Positions 36,073 to 44,905 of a DNA stretch of 64,000 nucleotides are shown piece by piece (the first letter of the stretch is position 1; every line of letters starts with the position of its first letter). Origin of the DNA: an uncultured Alphaproteobacteria bacterium (GTDB lineage: Bacteria; Pseudomonadota; Alphaproteobacteria; UBA11222). Position numbers and translations under genes: made by a program. The notes below the pieces were generated by a model. That model was not told the origin of the DNA. It saw only the letters and a list, made by a program, of their open reading frames with translations, and made no database searches. The stretch covers positions 284,131-348,130 of the forward strand of contig CAMYID010000013.1 in the NCBI GenBank assembly GCA_947258435.1, written 5' to 3'.

Positions 36073-37872
36073 ATGGGCGCAACGGAAGATACAGCCGTTT
36101 TGGGCGTCAGGCGCTCGGTTCTCGATCAATACTGGCAGGCCCGTGGCAATGATCTGCGGCGCGCGCTTGCCATCGCGCAACGCTGCGGGGTGCCAGACAT
36201 TGTTGGGCAGGTGCTGAGCAACCGCGGTATCACCCCCGATGCGGCTGAAAACTATCTCAATCCGACAATCCAGGCCGGTTTGCCCGATCCCTCGGTTTTC
36301 ATCGATATGGACCGCGCGGCCGCACGGCTTGCCGATGCGATAAGCGCTGGCGAGAAGGTCGCGCTGTTCGGTGATTATGACGTCGATGGAGCGACTTCTG
36401 CAGCACTCTTAAACCGTTTTATGCGCGCAGTGGGGCAGACGCCAACCGTCTATATTCCCGACAGAATGACAGAAGGCTATGGCCCGAACAGCGCCGCTTT
36501 GACGCAGCTTGCGGAGCAGGGGGTCAAGCTCGTGATCACCCTTGATTGCGGCATATCGGCCTTTGCAGCACTGGCTGACGGGCGGCAGGCCGGGCTTGAT
36601 ATCATCGTGCTCGACCATCACCAGGCGGAACCCGCCTTGCCCGAAGGCTATGCGATCGTTAACCCCAACCGGCTGGACGACCTGTCGGGGCAGGGACAGC
36701 TTGCGGCGATCGGGGTCGCTTTCCTGTTCACCGTTGCGGTCAACCGCACCCTGCGGGAGCGGGGCTTTTACGGGGCTACGGGCCCGGCTGAGCCCAATCT
36801 GATGCAGTGGCTCGATCTCGTCGCGCTTGGGACGGTTTGCGATGTCGTGCCGCTGACCGGCGTTAATCGCGCGCTTGTGCGGCAGGGGTTTGCGGTGATG
36901 GCGCGGGGTGGCAATACGGGGCTGAACGCATTGGCAAATATCGCGGGTATCGAGGAAACCCCGACCGCCTATCATGCGGGCTTTGTGCTGGGGCCACGAA
37001 TCAATGCGGGCGGCCGGGTCGGCCGATCCGAACTTGGTGCGCAACTGCTCAGCACCGATGATCCCGCGCAGGCCCAGACCATCGCGGCGGAACTTGAGCG
37101 TTACAATAGCGAACGCCGCGCAATTGAGACACAAGTGCTTGATGAAGCGCAGGAAATGGCCGCAAATCAGCTTGCCGGCCAGCCCGGGACCGCCGTTCTG
37201 ACCGTTGCCGCGACCGGATGGCATCCGGGCGTGATCGGCATTGTCGCAAGCCGGCTTAAGGAGCGGTTTAATCTACCCGCCCTTGTGATTGCGCTTACCG
37301 AAGACGGAACGGGTAAAGGTTCAGGCCGTTCAATCGCAGGCCTTGATTTAGGTGCTGTGGTTACTGCCGCCAAACAGGCAGGATTGCTGATAAACGGGGG
37401 CGGCCACAAGATGGCTGCCGGGCTGACGGTCGCTTCAGACAAGGTACCCGAACTTGCAGCGTTTCTGGAAAGCCGGATCGCCGCGCAGTCAAAGGACATG
37501 CCGACCGCGCGCATTGTCGGGATCGATGGCAGTCTCGGGGTAGGGGCGGCGGATATCGCACTTGTTGAACTGCTGGGGCAGGCGGGGCCTTACGGGTCGG
37601 GCAATCCCGAGCCGCGCTTTGCCTTTGCCAATGTCAGGATTATCGATTCGGCTATTGTCGGCGAAAAACACGTGCGCTGTGTACTGGCAGATGATGCCGG
37701 CAGTAAATTGCAGGCCATTTCTTTCAACAGCGCCGATACCGCCCTTGGGACGACCCTGCTGCAGGGGATGCGTGCCGGGAAGCTGCATATCGTGGGAAAA
37801 CTGCGCCCGAATAACTGGCGCGGGATGCGCAAGGTGCAATTACATATCGACGATGCGGCAAATTCCCTTTGA
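36073..37872 (+). CDS. recJ: Single-stranded-DNA-specific exonuclease RecJ
   Basis: RecJ degrades single-stranded DNA 5' to 3' in recombination and mismatch repair. The 599-residue protein shows the DHH-family metal motifs in order: FGDYDVDGATSA, TLDCGISAF, DHHQ, and the later GTVCDVVPL; the DHHA1 part has GGGHKMAAGLT. A C-terminal OB-like region follows (LGQAGPYGSGNPEPRF). It is the last gene of its operon; tRNA-Glu follows. Confidence 0.95.
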   Translation: MGATEDTAVLGVRRSVLDQYWQARGNDLRRALAIAQRCGVPDIVGQVLSNRGITPDAAENYLNPTIQAGLPDPSVFIDMDRAAARLADAISAGEKVALFGDYDVDGATSAALLNRFMRAVGQTPTVYIPDRMTEGYGPNSAALTQLAEQGVKLVITLDCGISAFAALADGRQAGLDIIVLDHHQAEPALPEGYAIVNPNRLDDLSGQGQLAAIGVAFLFTVAVNRTLRERGFYGATGPAEPNLMQWLDLVALGTVCDVVPLTGVNRALVRQGFAVMARGGNTGLNALANIAGIEETPTAYHAGFVLGPRINAGGRVGRSELGAQLLSTDDPAQAQTIAAELERYNSERRAIETQVLDEAQEMAANQLAGQPGTAVLTVAATGWHPGVIGIVASRLKERFNLPALVIALTEDGTGKGSGRSIAGLDLGAVVTAAKQAGLLINGGGHKMAAGLTVASDKVPELAAFLESRIAAQSKDMPTARIVGIDGSLGVGAADIALVELLGQAGPYGSGNPEPRFAFANVRIIDSAIVGEKHVRCVLADDAGSKLQAISFNSADTALGTTLLQGMRAGKLHIVGKLRPNNWRGMRKVQLHIDDAANSL

Positions 37873-37882
37873 TGGGCAAAAA

Positions 37883-37910
37883 AGGCGCCGGATTTTCGCC
37901 GACGCCTCTT
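37883..37910 (+). terminator. Weak terminator-like hairpin after recJ
   Basis: AGGCGCCGG (37883-37891) can pair with CCGACGCCT (37899-37907) with one mismatch, followed only by CTT. An overlapping alternative stem exists at 37903-37922. Support is modest. Confidence 0.35.
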
Positions 37911-37961
37911 GCCAAGAGGGCGCGCTAACCCTATAAACCAGCGCCATGCAATGACTCACCT

Positions 37962-38036
37962 GCGCCCTTCGTCTATCGGTTAGGACGCCAGGTTTTCAAC
38001 CTGGAAAGAGGGGTTCGATTCCCCTAGGGCGTGCCA
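37962..38036 (+). tRNA. tRNA-Glu (TTC)
   Basis: The cloverleaf is complete: acceptor GCGCCCT/AGGGCGT, anticodon stem CCAGG/CCTGG around TTTTCAA (anticodon TTC), T-arm GGGG/CCCC with TTCGATT, discriminator G and encoded CCA. Length 75. Confidence 0.97.
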
Positions 38037-38064
38037 TTGCTTCCCCCGTGCCATTGCTTCCCCA
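38031..38064. repeat. 17-bp tandem duplication of the tRNA-Glu 3' end
   Basis: GTGCCATTGCTTCCCC occurs at 38031-38046 and again at 38048-38063, a 17-base period. The first six bases are the tRNA's own last acceptor base, discriminator and CCA region. Confidence 0.9.
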
Positions 38065-38071
38065 ATGAGTG

Positions 38072-38887
38072 TCAGTCATCTTCCTTCAGCAAATGCACCG
38101 TCCGCTGCGGGAAGGGGATTTCGATCTCTTCCGCATCAAGCCTTTCCTTGATGGTCTTGGTCAGATCGAATTTGACCGGCCAGTAGTCGGCCTTGCTGCA
38201 CCAGACCCGCAGAACCAGGTTCACGCTGCTATCGGCAAGTTCTGAGACTGCCACGAACGGTTCCGGATCATCCAGGGTACGTGCATCTGAAATCATGACA
38301 TCGCGGGCCGCGTTCATCGCCTGATCAATATTCGCGTCATAGGCAATGCCGACAACAATATCCACACGCCGGGTATCATTGTGGCTGTAGTTCTTGACAG
38401 CCGAACCCCAGACATCGCTGTTGGGCGCAATGATATGCACATTGTCAGGCGTGTTGAATTTCGTCACAAACAAGGAAATGGAATGGATCGTGCCCGCCTG
38501 TCCACCGGCTTCCACATAGTCGCCGATCTTGAAGGGCCGGAAAATCAGCAGCATGACGCCGGATGCCAGGTCGCTTAACGTGCCCTGCATGGCAAGACCG
38601 ATGGCAAGTCCCGCCGCGCCGAATATGGCGATCAGGCTGGCCGTTTGAATGCCGAACTGGTTCAAGACCGCAATAATGACGAACGCAAGAATGACATAGC
38701 GCGTCAGATCGGCCGCAAATTCCGCGATCGTTGGATCAACGGCTTCGCGGGCCTTTATTTTATTGCGAACAAAGTTTGAAATGAGCCGGGCTGTAATCCA
38801 GCCAACGATCAGAATGACCAGCGCGCCAACAATTGAAACGCCGTAAGTTACTGCCTGTTCGATATAATAGTGGTAGGAATCGTCCAT
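38072..38887 (-). CDS. Small-conductance mechanosensitive channel, MscS family
   Basis: A 271-residue minimal MscS-type channel: three N-terminal membrane helices, the pore-lining helix with GAAGLAIGLAMQGTLSDLASG, then the beta domain (RPFKIGDYVEAGGQAGTIHSIS, ...APNSDVWGSAVKNYS) and the C-terminal alpha/beta portion. It opens under membrane tension to release solutes after osmotic downshock. Length and motifs match E. coli MscS. It stands alone, converging on tRNA-Glu. Confidence 0.92.
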   Translation of the reverse strand: MDDSYHYYIEQAVTYGVSIVGALVILIVGWITARLISNFVRNKIKAREAVDPTIAEFAADLTRYVILAFVIIAVLNQFGIQTASLIAIFGAAGLAIGLAMQGTLSDLASGVMLLIFRPFKIGDYVEAGGQAGTIHSISLFVTKFNTPDNVHIIAPNSDVWGSAVKNYSHNDTRRVDIVVGIAYDANIDQAMNAARDVMISDARTLDDPEPFVAVSELADSSVNLVLRVWCSKADYWPVKFDLTKTIKERLDAEEIEIPFPQRTVHLLKEDD

Positions 38888-39004
38888 GAAATGCTTTCCT
38901 TTTAAATAACCCCCAACCCCGGGAGGAAATTAGCATAGTTTATGCGCAGGAAAAGCATGCCGGCCCCGCCCGGCCGGAAAAAGACGAAAGAAGGTGATTT
39001 TCGA

Positions 39005-39364
39005 TCAATCGGCGTGACGGGTGCAGCTTTGCCCGATAGAAGGGCGCGAGACGCAGATCCGGGAAAGACCGGGCAGCCGGGCCGATAACTCGTTCCAAAG
39101 CCAGTCGGTCAGCCGCTCCAGCGTCGGGGTTTCAAGCCCGGCGATGTCATTGAGCAGCCGATGGTCAAGCCGTTCGCGGACTGCGGCGATCTGCTGATCG
39201 ATTTCATCAAAATCGATAATCCAGCCGGTGGTTTCCGCCGGTTCACCCACCAGTGTGAGTTCAGCCTCAAATGAATGGCCATGCACCTGCCGGTAGGGGT
39301 GTCCATCCGGCGCATGCGGCATAAAGTGAGCCGCATCGAATTGAAAACGCTTACTAATTTCCAT
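39005..39364 (-). CDS. queD: QueD-family 6-carboxytetrahydropterin synthase lacking the usual Cys
   Basis: QueD converts dihydroneopterin triphosphate to 6-carboxytetrahydropterin in the queuosine pathway. In this 119-residue protein the zinc histidines are present (H13 in DAAH, H28 and H30 in HGHSF), with the RLDHRLLND Asp-His pair and a late Arg/Ser-rich end. The catalytic Cys normally four residues before the HGH motif is replaced by Tyr24. The start at 39364 gives the family N terminus. It lies 31 bases after queE in a queC-queE-queD run. Function as QueD is inferred from context. Confidence 0.82.
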   Translation of the reverse strand: MEISKRFQFDAAHFMPHAPDGHPYRQVHGHSFEAELTLVGEPAETTGWIIDFDEIDQQIAAVRERLDHRLLNDIAGLETPTLERLTDWLWNELSARLPGLSRICVSRPSIGQSCTRHAD

Positions 39365-39395
39365 CAGACCAGTTTCTGTCAGGGGTTCCGGTAAA

Positions 39396-40034
39396 TCAGG
39401 GGATTCCGATAAATTTATGTGTCTGCAAACTAAGCCGCCATTGCGGATGTGACCGGCAATAGGCGGCTGCCCGTGCGGTATTATCCTGTTGCTGCGCATT
39501 ATCCATCGGCTGCAGTTGAAAATACGTGAAATCAAGATTTTCAAACATGGCAGGGTCAATGCCCGATTGCGGATAGACAAGCTTCAGCTCGTTTCCCGCA
39601 GTCAGGGTCAGCGGCGCACCGGCTTTCGGACTGACACAGATCCAGTCGATCCCGTCGGGCGGGGTCAATGTACCGTTCGTTTCAATCGCGATTTCAAACC
39701 CTTCGTCATGCAATGCCGCAACCAGTGCCGCATCGAGCTGGAGCAGCGGTTCGCCACCCGTGCACACAACGAAAGGCCGGGCATGTGGCGCATCCGCGGG
39801 CCATAACGCCCGGACGGCGGATGCCAAAGCGCCGGCTGTCGTGAACTTGCCGCCGCCCGGCCCTTCGGTGCCGACGAAATCGGTATCACAGAACCGGCAG
39901 ATCGCGCTGTTCCTGTCCGCCTCGCGCCCGGTCCATAAATTGCAACCGGCAAAACGGCAGAAAACGGCGGGCCGGCCCGCATTGATGCCTTCGCCTTGCA
40001 GGGTGTAGAAAATTTCTTTTACAGAATAGCTCAT
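39396..40034 (-). CDS. queE: 7-carboxy-7-deazaguanine synthase
   Basis: QueE is the radical-SAM enzyme that contracts the pterin ring to 7-carboxy-7-deazaguanine. The 212-residue protein has the QueE-type cluster spacing: C31, C46 and C49 (CX14CX2C rather than CX3CX2C), an extra C26, and the SAM-binding CTGGEPLLQ motif. The N terminus EIFYTLQGEG is diagnostic. It lies 39 bases after queC in the same operon. Confidence 0.93.
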   Translation of the reverse strand: MSYSVKEIFYTLQGEGINAGRPAVFCRFAGCNLWTGREADRNSAICRFCDTDFVGTEGPGGGKFTTAGALASAVRALWPADAPHARPFVVCTGGEPLLQLDAALVAALHDEGFEIAIETNGTLTPPDGIDWICVSPKAGAPLTLTAGNELKLVYPQSGIDPAMFENLDFTYFQLQPMDNAQQQDNTARAAAYCRSHPQWRLSLQTHKFIGIP

Positions 40035-40073
40035 CAGCAGTTCACAAAGGCATAGCCGGACGGGGCCGGACGA

Positions 40074-40799
40074 TTAAACCCGCGCCTCGCGCCATTCCCT
40101 GTAGCCACGGGCGCGCAATTCGCAGGCCGGACAGTTGCCACAGCCATATCCCCAGCGATGACGCTGATCGCGTTCGCCCAGATAACAGGTATGGGTGTGT
40201 TCGCACAGCAAACTGATAAACGCATCTCCGCCAAGCTCCGCAGCAAGCTGCCAGCTTGCCGCCTTGTCGATAAACATGAGCGGCGTTGCAAATTCAAAGT
40301 CGCGCTCCATACCAAGGTTTGTCGCCTTTTCCAAGGCCCTGATCGTCTCGTCCCGGCAATCGGGATAGCCCGAGAAGTCGGTTTCACACATGCCGCCCAC
40401 CAATACATCCAGGCCGCGACGATAGGCAATGGCAGCAGCAAGCGTCAGAAACAGCAGGTTGCGGCCAGGAACAAATGTGTTGGGCAAGCCGTCATCGCGC
40501 AGGGCAATTTCCGCATCACCGGTCAGTGCGGTCGCACTGATTTCCCCCAACACGGCAAGATCGATCAGATGATCGCGCCCCAGCCGCTCTGCCCAGGGAA
40601 ATCGGGCCGTGAGCTCACGGCGCACCGCAAGCCGGCACGAAAGTTCGACGCGATGCCGCTGCCCATAGTCAAAGCCGATGGTTTCAACCAGGCCATAACG
40701 CTGTAGCGCCCAGGCAAGACAAATGGTTGAGTCCTGCCCGCCGGAAAATAAAACCAGGGCTTTTCTGGTTACCAGAGATTGGTTGGTCGAGTGTGACAC
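40074..40799 (-). CDS. queC: 7-cyano-7-deazaguanine synthase
   Basis: QueC uses ATP and ammonia to turn the carboxylate into the nitrile of preQ0. The PP-loop SGGQDS is at residues 19-24 and the C-terminal zinc site is visible as [19 protein letters not shown] with four Cys. The start is GTG 40799, with AGG nearby. It heads the queC-queE-queD unit. The reductase queF and transglycosylase tgt are not in the window. Confidence 0.93.
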   Translation of the reverse strand: MSHSTNQSLVTRKALVLFSGGQDSTICLAWALQRYGLVETIGFDYGQRHRVELSCRLAVRRELTARFPWAERLGRDHLIDLAVLGEISATALTGDAEIALRDDGLPNTFVPGRNLLFLTLAAAIAYRRGLDVLVGGMCETDFSGYPDCRDETIRALEKATNLGMERDFEFATPLMFIDKAASWQLAAELGGDAFISLLCEHTHTCYLGERDQRHRWGYGCGNCPACELRARGYREWREARV

Positions 40800-40960
40800 A
40801 GCCTGCGCTGTCCTTTATTAAGCTGCCGGAAAGCCAGGCTGACGCTACGCCATCACATCGCCGCCAGAAATGTTCAGAGCATATTCAGCATTTGCAGGCA
40901 AATTGATAAAATCCTGCCGCCAGCCTGTTTGAATGCCTATATAGCATATAAGATGATCGT

Positions 40961-41024
40961 GGTTGCGAAGCGATTCATTTTCGGGCACGCAACCGGCGCG
41001 GCAACCTTGAAATTGCGCGGTTGC
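40961..41024 (+). promoter_or_regulatory. lipA leader with mutually exclusive hairpin arms
   Basis: Four complementary hexamers are present: GGTTGC (40961-40966), GCAACC (40989-40994), GCAACC (41001-41006) and GGTTGC (41019-41024). The best single stem pairs 40989-40999 with 41015-41024 (ten pairs with one bulged G). Either outer arm can pair with either inner arm, leaving alternative folds. The last arm ends 16 bases before the lipA ATG. Confidence 0.45.
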
Positions 41025-41040
41025 AAGTGAAAGATTTTAC

Positions 41041-42036
41041 ATGCCAGTAGCAAGCGACAATTCGTCTGCCGCCGAACATGCGGCACAGCGCATGGCTGAA
41101 CGTCATCCGGAAAAGGCGCACCGCCCCGACCAGCCGGTCAAGCGGGGGAAGCCTGGCTGGCTGCGCGTCAAGGCGCCGACCTCGCGCGAATATATGGCAA
41201 CGCGGCAGATTATGCGCGACAACCAGCTTGTCACGGTTTGCGAGGAAGCGGCCTGTCCCAATGTCGGTGAATGTTGGGCCAAGGGGCATGCGACCATGAT
41301 GATCATGGGTGATACCTGCACGCGTGCCTGCGCATTCTGCAATGTGAAGACCGGTACGCCCGGTGCGCTTGACCCGCTTGAACCGTTTAATGTGGCGGCG
41401 GCGGTTGAAAAACTTGGCCTTGCGCATGTGGTCATCACCTCGGTCGACCGGGATGATCTTACGGATGGCGGGGCGGCGCATTTTGCTGCTGTCATCGAAG
41501 CGGTGCGCGAACGCTCCCCCGCTACGACAATCGAGGTGCTGACCCCTGACTTCCTGCGCAAGAAACAGGCGCTTGAAAAAGTCGTCGCGGCCCGCCCGGA
41601 TGTATTCAACCATAATCTTGAAACCGTTCCCCGACTTTATCCGCGCGTGCGGCCCGGGGCGCGCTTTTTTCACTCGCTGCGCCTTTTGCAGCAGGTGAAG
41701 GAACTCGACCCGCGGATGTTCACAAAATCGGGGATCATGGTTGGCCTTGGCGAGGATCGCGAGGAGGTCGGCCAGGTGATGGATGATATGCGATCGGCCG
41801 ATATCGATTTTCTGACAATCGGGCAATATCTGCAGCCCACCAGAAAACATCATCCGATCGACCGGTTCGTCACACCCGACGAGTTCGGCGCTTATCGCGA
41901 TATGGCTTATGCAAAAGGGTTTTTGATGGTTTCCGCAACGCCACTTACACGCTCTTCCCACCATGCGGGGGACGATTTCGCCAAATTGCGGGCCGCGCGC
42001 CAGAAGGCACAGCAACAATCTGGCGGCAGGGGCTGA
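41041..42036 (+). CDS. lipA: Lipoyl synthase
   Basis: LipA inserts two sulfurs into protein-bound octanoate. The 331 residues contain both iron-sulfur clusters: the auxiliary site C67, C72 and C78 ([12 protein letters not shown]) and the radical-SAM site C93, C97 and C100 (CTRACAFC). The N-terminal ~35 residues are a His/Glu-rich extension before [10 protein letters not shown]. ratA follows at four bases' distance. The region before the ATG carries alternative hairpins. Confidence 0.96.
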   Translation: MPVASDNSSAAEHAAQRMAERHPEKAHRPDQPVKRGKPGWLRVKAPTSREYMATRQIMRDNQLVTVCEEAACPNVGECWAKGHATMMIMGDTCTRACAFCNVKTGTPGALDPLEPFNVAAAVEKLGLAHVVITSVDRDDLTDGGAAHFAAVIEAVRERSPATTIEVLTPDFLRKKQALEKVVAARPDVFNHNLETVPRLYPRVRPGARFFHSLRLLQQVKELDPRMFTKSGIMVGLGEDREEVGQVMDDMRSADIDFLTIGQYLQPTRKHHPIDRFVTPDEFGAYRDMAYAKGFLMVSATPLTRSSHHAGDDFAKLRAARQKAQQQSGGRG

Positions 42037-42040
42037 GCGG

Positions 42041-42520
42041 ATGCCCGAACATGCACAGGAACGGCAGGTGCCGTTCACCCCTGCGGAAATGTTTGCGCTT
42101 GTCGCGGATATCGAGAGTTACCCCGAATTCCTGCCCTGGTGCGCGGGTGCCCGCATCCGCAGCCGCGAAGCCGGGGAAGGAGGGGCCGAGATTGTGGTTG
42201 CCGACCTGATCATCGCCTACAAGATGTTTCGCGGCACCTATACCAGTAGGGTAACCCTTGATCATGACAATATGCGGATCGATGTGGCGCTTGTTCGCGG
42301 GCCTTTCCGGCGGCTGGAAAACCGCTGGCGCTTTGCTGACGCAGGAGAGGGGGATTGTCTGATCAGTTTCTACATCGATTTCGAATTCAGCAGCAAGCTT
42401 ATCCAGAGAATGATGGATTCGGTCTTTCTGCAAGCAATGCAGCGCATCATAAAAGCATTCGAGGACCGCGCATCCGCGCTTTATGGCGAAAAAGAAGAAC
42501 TCACCGCGCAGGCAAACTGA
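42041..42520 (+). CDS. ratA: RatA/COQ10-type SRPBCC (START-like) protein
   Basis: A 159-residue polyketide-cyclase/START-like protein, with VPFTPAEMFALVADIESYPEFLPWC at the N terminus and the C-terminal LIQRMMDSVFLQAMQRIIKAFE helix. Relatives include E. coli RatA and mitochondrial COQ10, a coenzyme Q-binding chaperone; in alphaproteobacteria the quinone role is the likelier one. The ATG four bases after the lipA stop has GGGGCTGAGCGG nearby. Confidence 0.88.
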   Translation: MPEHAQERQVPFTPAEMFALVADIESYPEFLPWCAGARIRSREAGEGGAEIVVADLIIAYKMFRGTYTSRVTLDHDNMRIDVALVRGPFRRLENRWRFADAGEGDCLISFYIDFEFSSKLIQRMMDSVFLQAMQRIIKAFEDRASALYGEKEELTAQAN

Positions 42521-42538
42521 GCCTAGCGTCTGTCATAA

Positions 42539-42572
42539 AAACAGCTTCATCCGGGAAACAGCTTCATCCGGC
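42539..42572. repeat. 17-bp tandem duplication after ratA
   Basis: AAACAGCTTCATCCGG is present at 42539-42554 and again at 42556-42571 with a 17-base period, in the short gap between the convergent ratA and cinA genes. Confidence 0.9.
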
Positions 42573-42616
42573 CTTGCAGGGGCCGATTGCGCAAAAAAAG
42601 CGCCCATGCACACGTG

Positions 42617-43111
42617 TCAGCGCGCAACATGGCGGTAGAGCAGCTCCAACGCCGCATAGACCGCTTCAAGGCGGATCTCATCGCGCCCGATGTCGCCAAA
42701 GTGATGTTCTTCATGCAGAATCGGCATGCGTTCGCGCGCCGCGGCGATATGCACCGTCCCCACAGGCTTCATAGGCGTGCCGCCACCCGGCCCCGCAATC
42801 CCCGTGACTGCAACCGCCAGGTGCGCATTTGAATTCTCGACCGCCCCTTCGGCCATCATCCGCGAAACAGGTTCGCTCACTGCCCCCATATCGGCGATCA
42901 GGTCGCCAGGCACCCCCAACAGGTCGCGCTTGGCATCATTGCTGTAGGTGACAAATCCGCGATCAACGATAAATGACGATCCGGCCACCGCTGTCAGGCA
43001 GGCCATGACAAGCCCGCCTGTACAGGATTCCGCTGCGGCAATGCGCAGCCCCTCAGCCTTGCATTCGGCAAGCAGCAGTTCGGCAAGCTTAAGCGTACGT
43101 GTGGGAAACAT
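42617..43111 (-). CDS. pncC: CinA C-terminal-domain protein (nicotinamide-nucleotide amidase)
   Basis: The 164-residue protein is a stand-alone CinA/PncC domain: [16 protein letters not shown] near residue 25, [19 protein letters not shown], and [21 protein letters not shown]. PncC-type enzymes deamidate NMN to nicotinate mononucleotide in pyridine-nucleotide salvage. It lies after pgpA and ispDF in one minus-strand run, the standard alphaproteobacterial order. Confidence 0.9.
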   Translation of the reverse strand: MFPTRTLKLAELLLAECKAEGLRIAAAESCTGGLVMACLTAVAGSSFIVDRGFVTYSNDAKRDLLGVPGDLIADMGAVSEPVSRMMAEGAVENSNAHLAVAVTGIAGPGGGTPMKPVGTVHIAAARERMPILHEEHHFGDIGRDEIRLEAVYAALELLYRHVAR

Positions 43112-43126
43112 GTGCGATTACTCCCC

Positions 43127-43621
43127 TTAGAACATGGCTCTAGCATACAGCATGATATGTACGACCAACAGCGCATAGCCGCCGGCAATCATATCGTCGA
43201 GCATGACACCCAGCCCGCCGCCAAGTCTACGGTCCGCCCAGCTCGCCGGCCAGGGCTTGACGATATCGCATAATCTGAACAGAACAAAAGCAGCCAGATA
43301 AGTCAAAGGGTCAAGCGGAACCGCAACAAGCGCAAGCCATTGCCCCGCCACCTCGTCAACGACGATCTGGCCAGGATCCTTGACCTCACCTGCCGCGGCA
43401 TAGCGTCCGGCCGCCCAGATGCCGATCAGAAAGATGGCGATCGCGGCGGCCAGCAAACCCCATGGTCCGAAACAGAGGGTGATGCCCCAGGCAAAGGGCA
43501 GGGCGGCAAGCGAACCCCAGCTGCCCGGTGCAACAGGTGCAAGCCCGGTACCGAACCATGTGGCGATTACGGTCACCGGATGGCGTAGTCCAAGCGAGGG
43601 GGGTGGAGTGCTAAATTTCAT
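43127..43621 (-). CDS. pgpA: Phosphatidylglycerophosphatase A
   Basis: PgpA removes the terminal phosphate of phosphatidylglycerophosphate. The protein has the family's GTGLAPVAPGSWGSLAALP block, the IVVDEVAGQW metal site, and a late DRRLGGGLGVMLDDMIAG motif with hydrophobic helices between. ATG 43621 gives 164 residues; a GTG at 43645 would add eight. It follows ispDF by fewer than 50 bases and precedes pncC. Confidence 0.92.
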   Translation of the reverse strand: MKFSTPPPSLGLRHPVTVIATWFGTGLAPVAPGSWGSLAALPFAWGITLCFGPWGLLAAAIAIFLIGIWAAGRYAAAGEVKDPGQIVVDEVAGQWLALVAVPLDPLTYLAAFVLFRLCDIVKPWPASWADRRLGGGLGVMLDDMIAGGYALLVVHIMLYARAMF

Positions 43622-43669
43622 TCGCGACAGCTCGTTCCGTTTCACAAGATATTTATCGGGCGTTCTGCC

Positions 43670-44905
43670 TTAACCAACCGGTATCTGCGCTGGCATCTGC
43701 AAGGTAATAACCGCCTGCGCGGCGATCCCTTCCTTGCGGCCGGTAAAGCCAAGCCCCTCGGTCGTGGTCGCCTTAACGCTGACGGCATTGGCGGGCAAGG
43801 CAAGCAGTCGCGCCAGATTGTCACGCATGGCCTGGCGGTGCGGGGCGATTTTCGGAATCTCGCATATCAGCGTCAGATCGACATGATGCAACATCGCCCG
43901 CTGTTCCGCGGCAAGCGTTGCGGCATGGCGCAGAAAAATTTCCGATGAAGCGCCACGCCATTGCGGATCCGAAGGGGGAAAATGATCGCCGATATCGCCC
44001 GCCCCCAATGCCCCGAGCAGCGCATCGGTTACCGCATGCAGGGCCACATCCGCATCCGAATGGCCAACAAGGCTGTGGGAGCAGGGGAGGGAAATCCCGC
44101 ATAACGTGACTGCATTGCCGGGACCGAAACGATGCACATCAAAGCCCAGCCCGGTCCTGGGCAGCCATGTTGTCGGGGGGGCAGGCGTCTCTGTCTCAGG
44201 CATGATGCCAGGGTCGACGGGAGCGCAGATCTGCCGCGCGCGCTCCAGCTCCTCAATGGTGGTGATTTTGAAATTTGCCGCGCTGTCGGGAACAATGCCG
44301 ATTTTCAGACCAGCTGCTTCAGCCACCGCTGCATCATCGGTCAGTTGCGCGCCAACGGCTTTCCGGTGCGCAGAAAGGATCGCGCCGAAACGAAACAGTT
44401 GCGGTGTTTGCGCACGCCAGAGATCGGCGCGCGGCACCGTCTCGCGCACAATCCCGTCTTCGACCCGCTTCAGCGTATCGGTCAGGGGAATTGCGGCAAT
44501 CACACCATGCAGATGTACCCCGTCCCGCAAGCCGGCAAGCGCTGCGTCGATTGTGGCGGGACTGACGAAAGGCCGCGCCGCATCATGAATCAGCACCAGA
44601 TCGTCAGCCGCGGCATTCAGCTGCATCAGCGCGTTGAAGACCGATTCCTGACGGCTTTCCCCCCCATAAACGGGATCTGGTAACGACAGTCCGGCGACAG
44701 CCTGCCGGTACGCCATCTCGTCATCGGGATGAATCACAAGCTGTAGATGGTCGATTTCGGAATGTGCGGCAAACACCTCAACAGTCCGGCGCAGGATCGA
44801 TTGACCTCCCACTTCCAGATATTGCTTTGGCAAAGATCCTGACGGCGTGACCTGAACAAGGCGGGTGCCACGGCCGGCGGCCAGAATGATAGCGTGGATG
44901 GTCAT
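43670..44905 (-). CDS. ispDF: Bifunctional IspD/IspF isoprenoid enzyme
   Basis: A fused methylerythritol-phosphate pathway enzyme of 411 residues. The IspD half (1-~225) has AIILAAGRGTRL, the KQY motif in LPKQYLEVGG and IHDAARPFV. The IspF half (~250-411) has GFDVHRF with the metal Asp/His pair, the SLVGHSDADVALHA block and IGDHFPPSD. The fusion is typical of alpha- and epsilon-proteobacteria. A longer frame opens with TTG at 44953, but ATG 44905 matches the family. It lies divergent from dusB. Confidence 0.95.
   Translation of the reverse strand: MTIHAIILAAGRGTRLVQVTPSGSLPKQYLEVGGQSILRRTVEVFAAHSEIDHLQLVIHPDDEMAYRQAVAGLSLPDPVYGGESRQESVFNALMQLNAAADDLVLIHDAARPFVSPATIDAALAGLRDGVHLHGVIAAIPLTDTLKRVEDGIVRETVPRADLWRAQTPQLFRFGAILSAHRKAVGAQLTDDAAVAEAAGLKIGIVPDSAANFKITTIEELERARQICAPVDPGIMPETETPAPPTTWLPRTGLGFDVHRFGPGNAVTLCGISLPCSHSLVGHSDADVALHAVTDALLGALGAGDIGDHFPPSDPQWRGASSEIFLRHAATLAAEQRAMLHHVDLTLICEIPKIAPHRQAMRDNLARLLALPANAVSVKATTTEGLGFTGRKEGIAAQAVITLQMPAQIPVG

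Noticed and set aside
40800..41040. preQ1 riboswitch upstream of queC
   Set aside because: I looked for the compact preQ1-I stem and A-rich tail on the minus strand and did not see them. The only structure is the set of arms next to lipA.
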